Assembly (NCBI RefSeq): GCF_000698595.1
Contig: NZ_JFHC01000037.1
Location: 1-64,000 of the forward strand
Direction of reading: 5' to 3'
Length of the DNA stretch: 64,000 nucleotides
Origin: Caballeronia glathei
GTDB lineage: Bacteria; Pseudomonadota; Gammaproteobacteria; Burkholderiales; Burkholderiaceae
Made by a program: the position numbers and the translations under genes. The notes beneath the pieces were generated by a model. That model saw only the letters and a program-made list of their open reading frames with translations, was not told the origin of the DNA and ran no database searches. Below are positions 62,030-64,000 of the stretch, piece by piece. Within the stretch, counting starts at the first letter, position 1. Each line of letters starts with the position of its first letter.

Positions 62030-62278
62030 TCACAGGCAGTCCGGAAAGATGCGGATGGGGTCATCCGAGCCGGGTCCGTCCGGGTCGGTCTGCAGCGTGG
62101 CGTCCGTCGGAAGCTGCGCCACGCAGATGTGGGCGATGCCTTGTGCGTCGGTCCTGCCCCGGTACAGTTCGTGCCGTTCGCGGTCGTACACGGCATAAGG
62201 GGTGTTGCCGATGGGAACCTCACGCGGCACCGGCCAGACGAGCGCAACTTCGAAACAGGGGGCGCTATTGGCCGCCAC
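62030..62278 (-). CDS. short Ig-like domain protein or gene remnant
   Basis: An 82-codon frame with a GTG start and no ribosome site. It encodes a beta-rich segment (FEVALVWPVPREVPIGNTPYAVYDRER, then GRTDAQGIAHI) like the small Ig-like modules in T6SS-associated proteins. The frame is continuous with the upstream Asp-box gene after its TGA stop, so it may be a separate small protein or the remnant of a longer gene. Confidence 0.35.
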   Translation of the reverse strand: MAANSAPCFEVALVWPVPREVPIGNTPYAVYDRERHELYRGRTDAQGIAHICVAQLPTDATLQTDPDGPGSDDPIRIFPDCL

Positions 62279-62326
62279 GCGGTTGCTGGCTGTAAGGCAG
62301 CAACTGCGGCCTGCAACCGGGCCAGT

Positions 62327-63571
62327 TCAGAATGAACGTTTCTTGAGCGTGTACGCATACAGTGCGTATTGAGTGTTGGTTTGTGAATCGAACCACCCGC
62401 CCTGCCCGATACCGTCATCGAGTTCTTTCCATGACTTGCCGAAATCCCGGCTGAAGAACGTCATGTCGTGAGGCGCACCGTCGCGCGCCGCGTCGGTTGC
62501 AAAGACGAGCAGCACACCCTGCTTGCCGACGCTCAAACCACCGAGCGTGAAGCGTTCGTCAAAGGTGTGCATCTGCCTGACGGTCGGCTTCTGGTAGCTC
62601 GCCCAGGTCGAGATGGCTCCGATGCGACGGCCCTTGTCGTTGGGATCGTCATAGTTACGCGGCGGCCCTGATCGCGAAAGCGCGTACAGCGAATAGGTAT
62701 GGCCGGCAGGTTCATCGGTTGAACCCAGAGCGACGACCGTCTGTTCAGGGAGCACGAGGTCCTTCTCGAACTGCGCCGTGTCCCAGAGCAGCCGGTAGAC
62801 GACGCTGGCGTTCCGGACGTCACCCAGCATCGCCACGTAGTAGGCGACACGCAGCACGCCGTCCGGGCCAAGGTCCACGGCGCTGAAGGTCTTGCGCGGG
62901 TCGCGGGGGTCGGCTGCCACCGGCGGCAGCGGCACTTCGCGCCACGAGTGCCCGCCATCGGCGGTGCGCCAGACATGAGGCCCCCAGCCGATCGCATAAC
63001 CGCGCGACGCATCGAGGAACAGCAGCCGGTCGATATTCTGGTCCTCTGGCCACGCAAGCTGCGTCCACTTCCTTCCGCCGTCCTGTGAGCGCCAGAGCTT
63101 CGTGATCTGCGGCGACAGTCCGTTCTTCGGCACCGGAATCTTGTAGTCCATCCAGCCCGTGCTGACGTATTGGGTGGCCCAGTCCTTTGAATACCACCAC
63201 GCGGCGCTTTGTCCCGGCTGCTGGAAAGAGCGTGTCAGACCGCTGTCCCACGTGCCGCGCTGAAAGCTAACCGTTGATCGGTTCAGGCGTTCGGCGGAAC
63301 TGTTCATCCATGATTCTGTGTGTTCCGCCACATCCGGATCTTTCCACTCGGCCATTGGTTTAAATCGTGTATCCGGGCCGGCAAGTTTAAGGCTCAACAC
63401 TTCGTTATCGCGAATTCGAAATGCTCCCCCGCCATAAGGCCTTTCGCTCTTCGCGAAGGTTTCAGTCACCACTTCCCAATCAGGGGTTGTCATTTTCTGA
63501 TATCCGTACGTTACAGCAGCCACTAACGCAAAGCCGCCAACAAATAGCTTCCAACGCTTCGGTCTGCGCAT
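62327..63571 (-). CDS. Asp-box (BNR-repeat) protein with N-terminal anchor
   Basis: A 414-residue protein. Residues ~8-25 form a membrane anchor or uncleaved signal (LFVGGFALVAAVTYGY). The rest is a beta-propeller-like domain with Asp-boxes: WRSQDGGRKW, WRTADGGHSW and FFSRDFGKSW. Such proteins occur as periplasmic immunity or inhibitor partners of T6SS effectors, among other roles. It starts 1 nt after the stop of the partial gene at the right edge, so the two are coupled. The immunity role is an inference from context only. Confidence 0.7.
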   Translation of the reverse strand: MRRPKRWKLFVGGFALVAAVTYGYQKMTTPDWEVVTETFAKSERPYGGGAFRIRDNEVLSLKLAGPDTRFKPMAEWKDPDVAEHTESWMNSSAERLNRSTVSFQRGTWDSGLTRSFQQPGQSAAWWYSKDWATQYVSTGWMDYKIPVPKNGLSPQITKLWRSQDGGRKWTQLAWPEDQNIDRLLFLDASRGYAIGWGPHVWRTADGGHSWREVPLPPVAADPRDPRKTFSAVDLGPDGVLRVAYYVAMLGDVRNASVVYRLLWDTAQFEKDLVLPEQTVVALGSTDEPAGHTYSLYALSRSGPPRNYDDPNDKGRRIGAISTWASYQKPTVRQMHTFDERFTLGGLSVGKQGVLLVFATDAARDGAPHDMTFFSRDFGKSWKELDDGIGQGGWFDSQTNTQYALYAYTLKKRSF

Positions 63572-63572
63572 G

Positions 63573-64000
63573 TCACTTAGCCATCAGACGGCTGAGTGCC
63601 TGATTCACCCAGTTCTTTCCCACTACCAGTCCACTGTCCATTGCCTGACCCCATGTACGGCGATCCCCCCATTCCTGAATGCTCGGCTGTCCCGCAATCT
63701 TCGCGAGATCGCTGAATGGAAGGTCCGCTAGCCCAGCATCGAGATAGGCAAGCGGGTGGGTATTGAACGCGAAGGTCAGAAAAGCGCTGTCATTAAGCTC
63801 AAGCTGGTATTTCTTGACATCCGTCATCGTGAAGCTTCCGTTTCCCGGCCTCTGGCTGGTCATCAAGATAATGTCGCCTCGCATGTTTTGCTTCAGGCCA
63901 TCTTCCATATTTTCCTGCAGCTTTTTTCTAGCCATGGCAAGCCACGCCTTTCCCTCGTTGCTCAACCATGGTCTAAGTTTCGCCCCATAATTCGAGCAAT
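63573..64000 (-). CDS. C-terminal part of a larger protein, possible effector (partial)
   Basis: The frame stays open to the window's right edge, so about 142 C-terminal codons are seen. No ATG start with a ribosome site lies within the window. The visible part begins SNYGAKLRPWLSNEGKAW, is mostly helical, and ends LSRLMAK. The YGAKLRPWLS-EGK type opening resembles C-termini of uncharacterised Burkholderia proteins associated with type VI secretion; this is a weak memory-based resemblance. The neighbouring Asp-box gene starts 1 nt after its stop. Confidence 0.6.
   Translation of the reverse strand, partial: CSNYGAKLRPWLSNEGKAWLAMARKKLQENMEDGLKQNMRGDIILMTSQRPGNGSFTMTDVKKYQLELNDSAFLTFAFNTHPLAYLDAGLADLPFSDLAKIAGQPSIQEWGDRRTWGQAMDSGLVVGKNWVNQALSRLMAK

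Noticed and set aside
1..64000. CRISPR arrays, complete insertion sequences, integrase or phage genes
   Set aside because: No regularly spaced direct repeats, transposase or integrase motifs were recognised on either strand.

Overview
The window is high-GC DNA with GC-rich third codon positions. It is dense in LysR, GntR, AraC and TetR regulators and in organic-acid catabolism. DUF934 next to a CysI-type sulfite reductase, a DUF2970 protein and dual sugar-acid pathways are features I associate with the Burkholderiales, most likely a Paraburkholderia/Caballeronia-like soil or plant-associated bacterium. The genus is inference. No rRNA, convincing tRNA, CRISPR array, complete insertion sequence or phage module was seen.

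Layout. 0-3.9 kb: a class II glutamine amidotransferase, then a sparse stretch of small hypothetical genes and a Uma2-like nuclease. 4-13.2 kb: a minus-strand catabolic operon (small leader ORF, fused TRAP permease, TRAP binding protein, HpaI-type aldolase, dienelactone hydrolase-like enzyme, D-2-hydroxyacid dehydrogenase, HpcG/MhpD-type hydratase, aldehyde dehydrogenase) with a divergent LysR gene. It has no ring-cleavage enzyme, so it probably takes up and degrades an open-chain organic acid. 13.5-21.1 kb: a split bufferin-type metal-response locus: a DUF2282 peptide precursor (BufA1-like) with DoxX and an NDH-2-like flavoprotein, a divergent OmpR/HK two-component system, then a DUF692 (MNIO, BufB-like) and DUF2063 (BufC-like) pair. 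21.3-27.6 kb: a PAS/GAF sensor lacking an output domain and a second catabolic group (cupin dioxygenase, LysR, deaminase, alpha/beta hydrolase, Fe-dependent alcohol dehydrogenase). A repeated operator-like palindrome, TTGACA-N4-TGTCAA, occurs there.

27.9-34 kb looks accessory. A low-gene region carries two strong palindromes and an AraC-type regulator. It is followed by a four-gene operon encoding three predominantly helical proteins that resemble alpha-pore-forming toxin subunits (XaxAB/HBL/ClyA type) plus a small C80/caspase-like cysteine peptidase. This is the best candidate for an undescribed system in the window. 34.4-38 kb: a peroxide/redox group (Ohr, NmrA-like SDR, LysR, secreted cupin, AhpD-like protein).

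38.6-45.6 kb: a complete galactarate/glucarate cluster (GarL-like aldolase, GarD, KdgD, MFS importer, FadR-type regulator, GarR) encoding both the aldolase and the dehydratase branches. A family of similar 13-bp operator-like sites lies in its intergenic regions. 45.7-52.7 kb: a DUF6622-like membrane protein with a divergent TetR, a very large double-kinase hybrid sensor, an exported intradiol-dioxygenase-like protein and an orphan receiver domain. 53-62 kb: mostly housekeeping or metabolic single genes (lipoprotein, histidine phosphatase, SDR, CysI with DUF934, DUF2970, MocR-type regulator, GST, amino-acid-type binding protein, DUF1697). 62-64 kb: an Asp-box protein and the C-terminal part of a gene running off the right edge, an arrangement resembling an effector/immunity locus.
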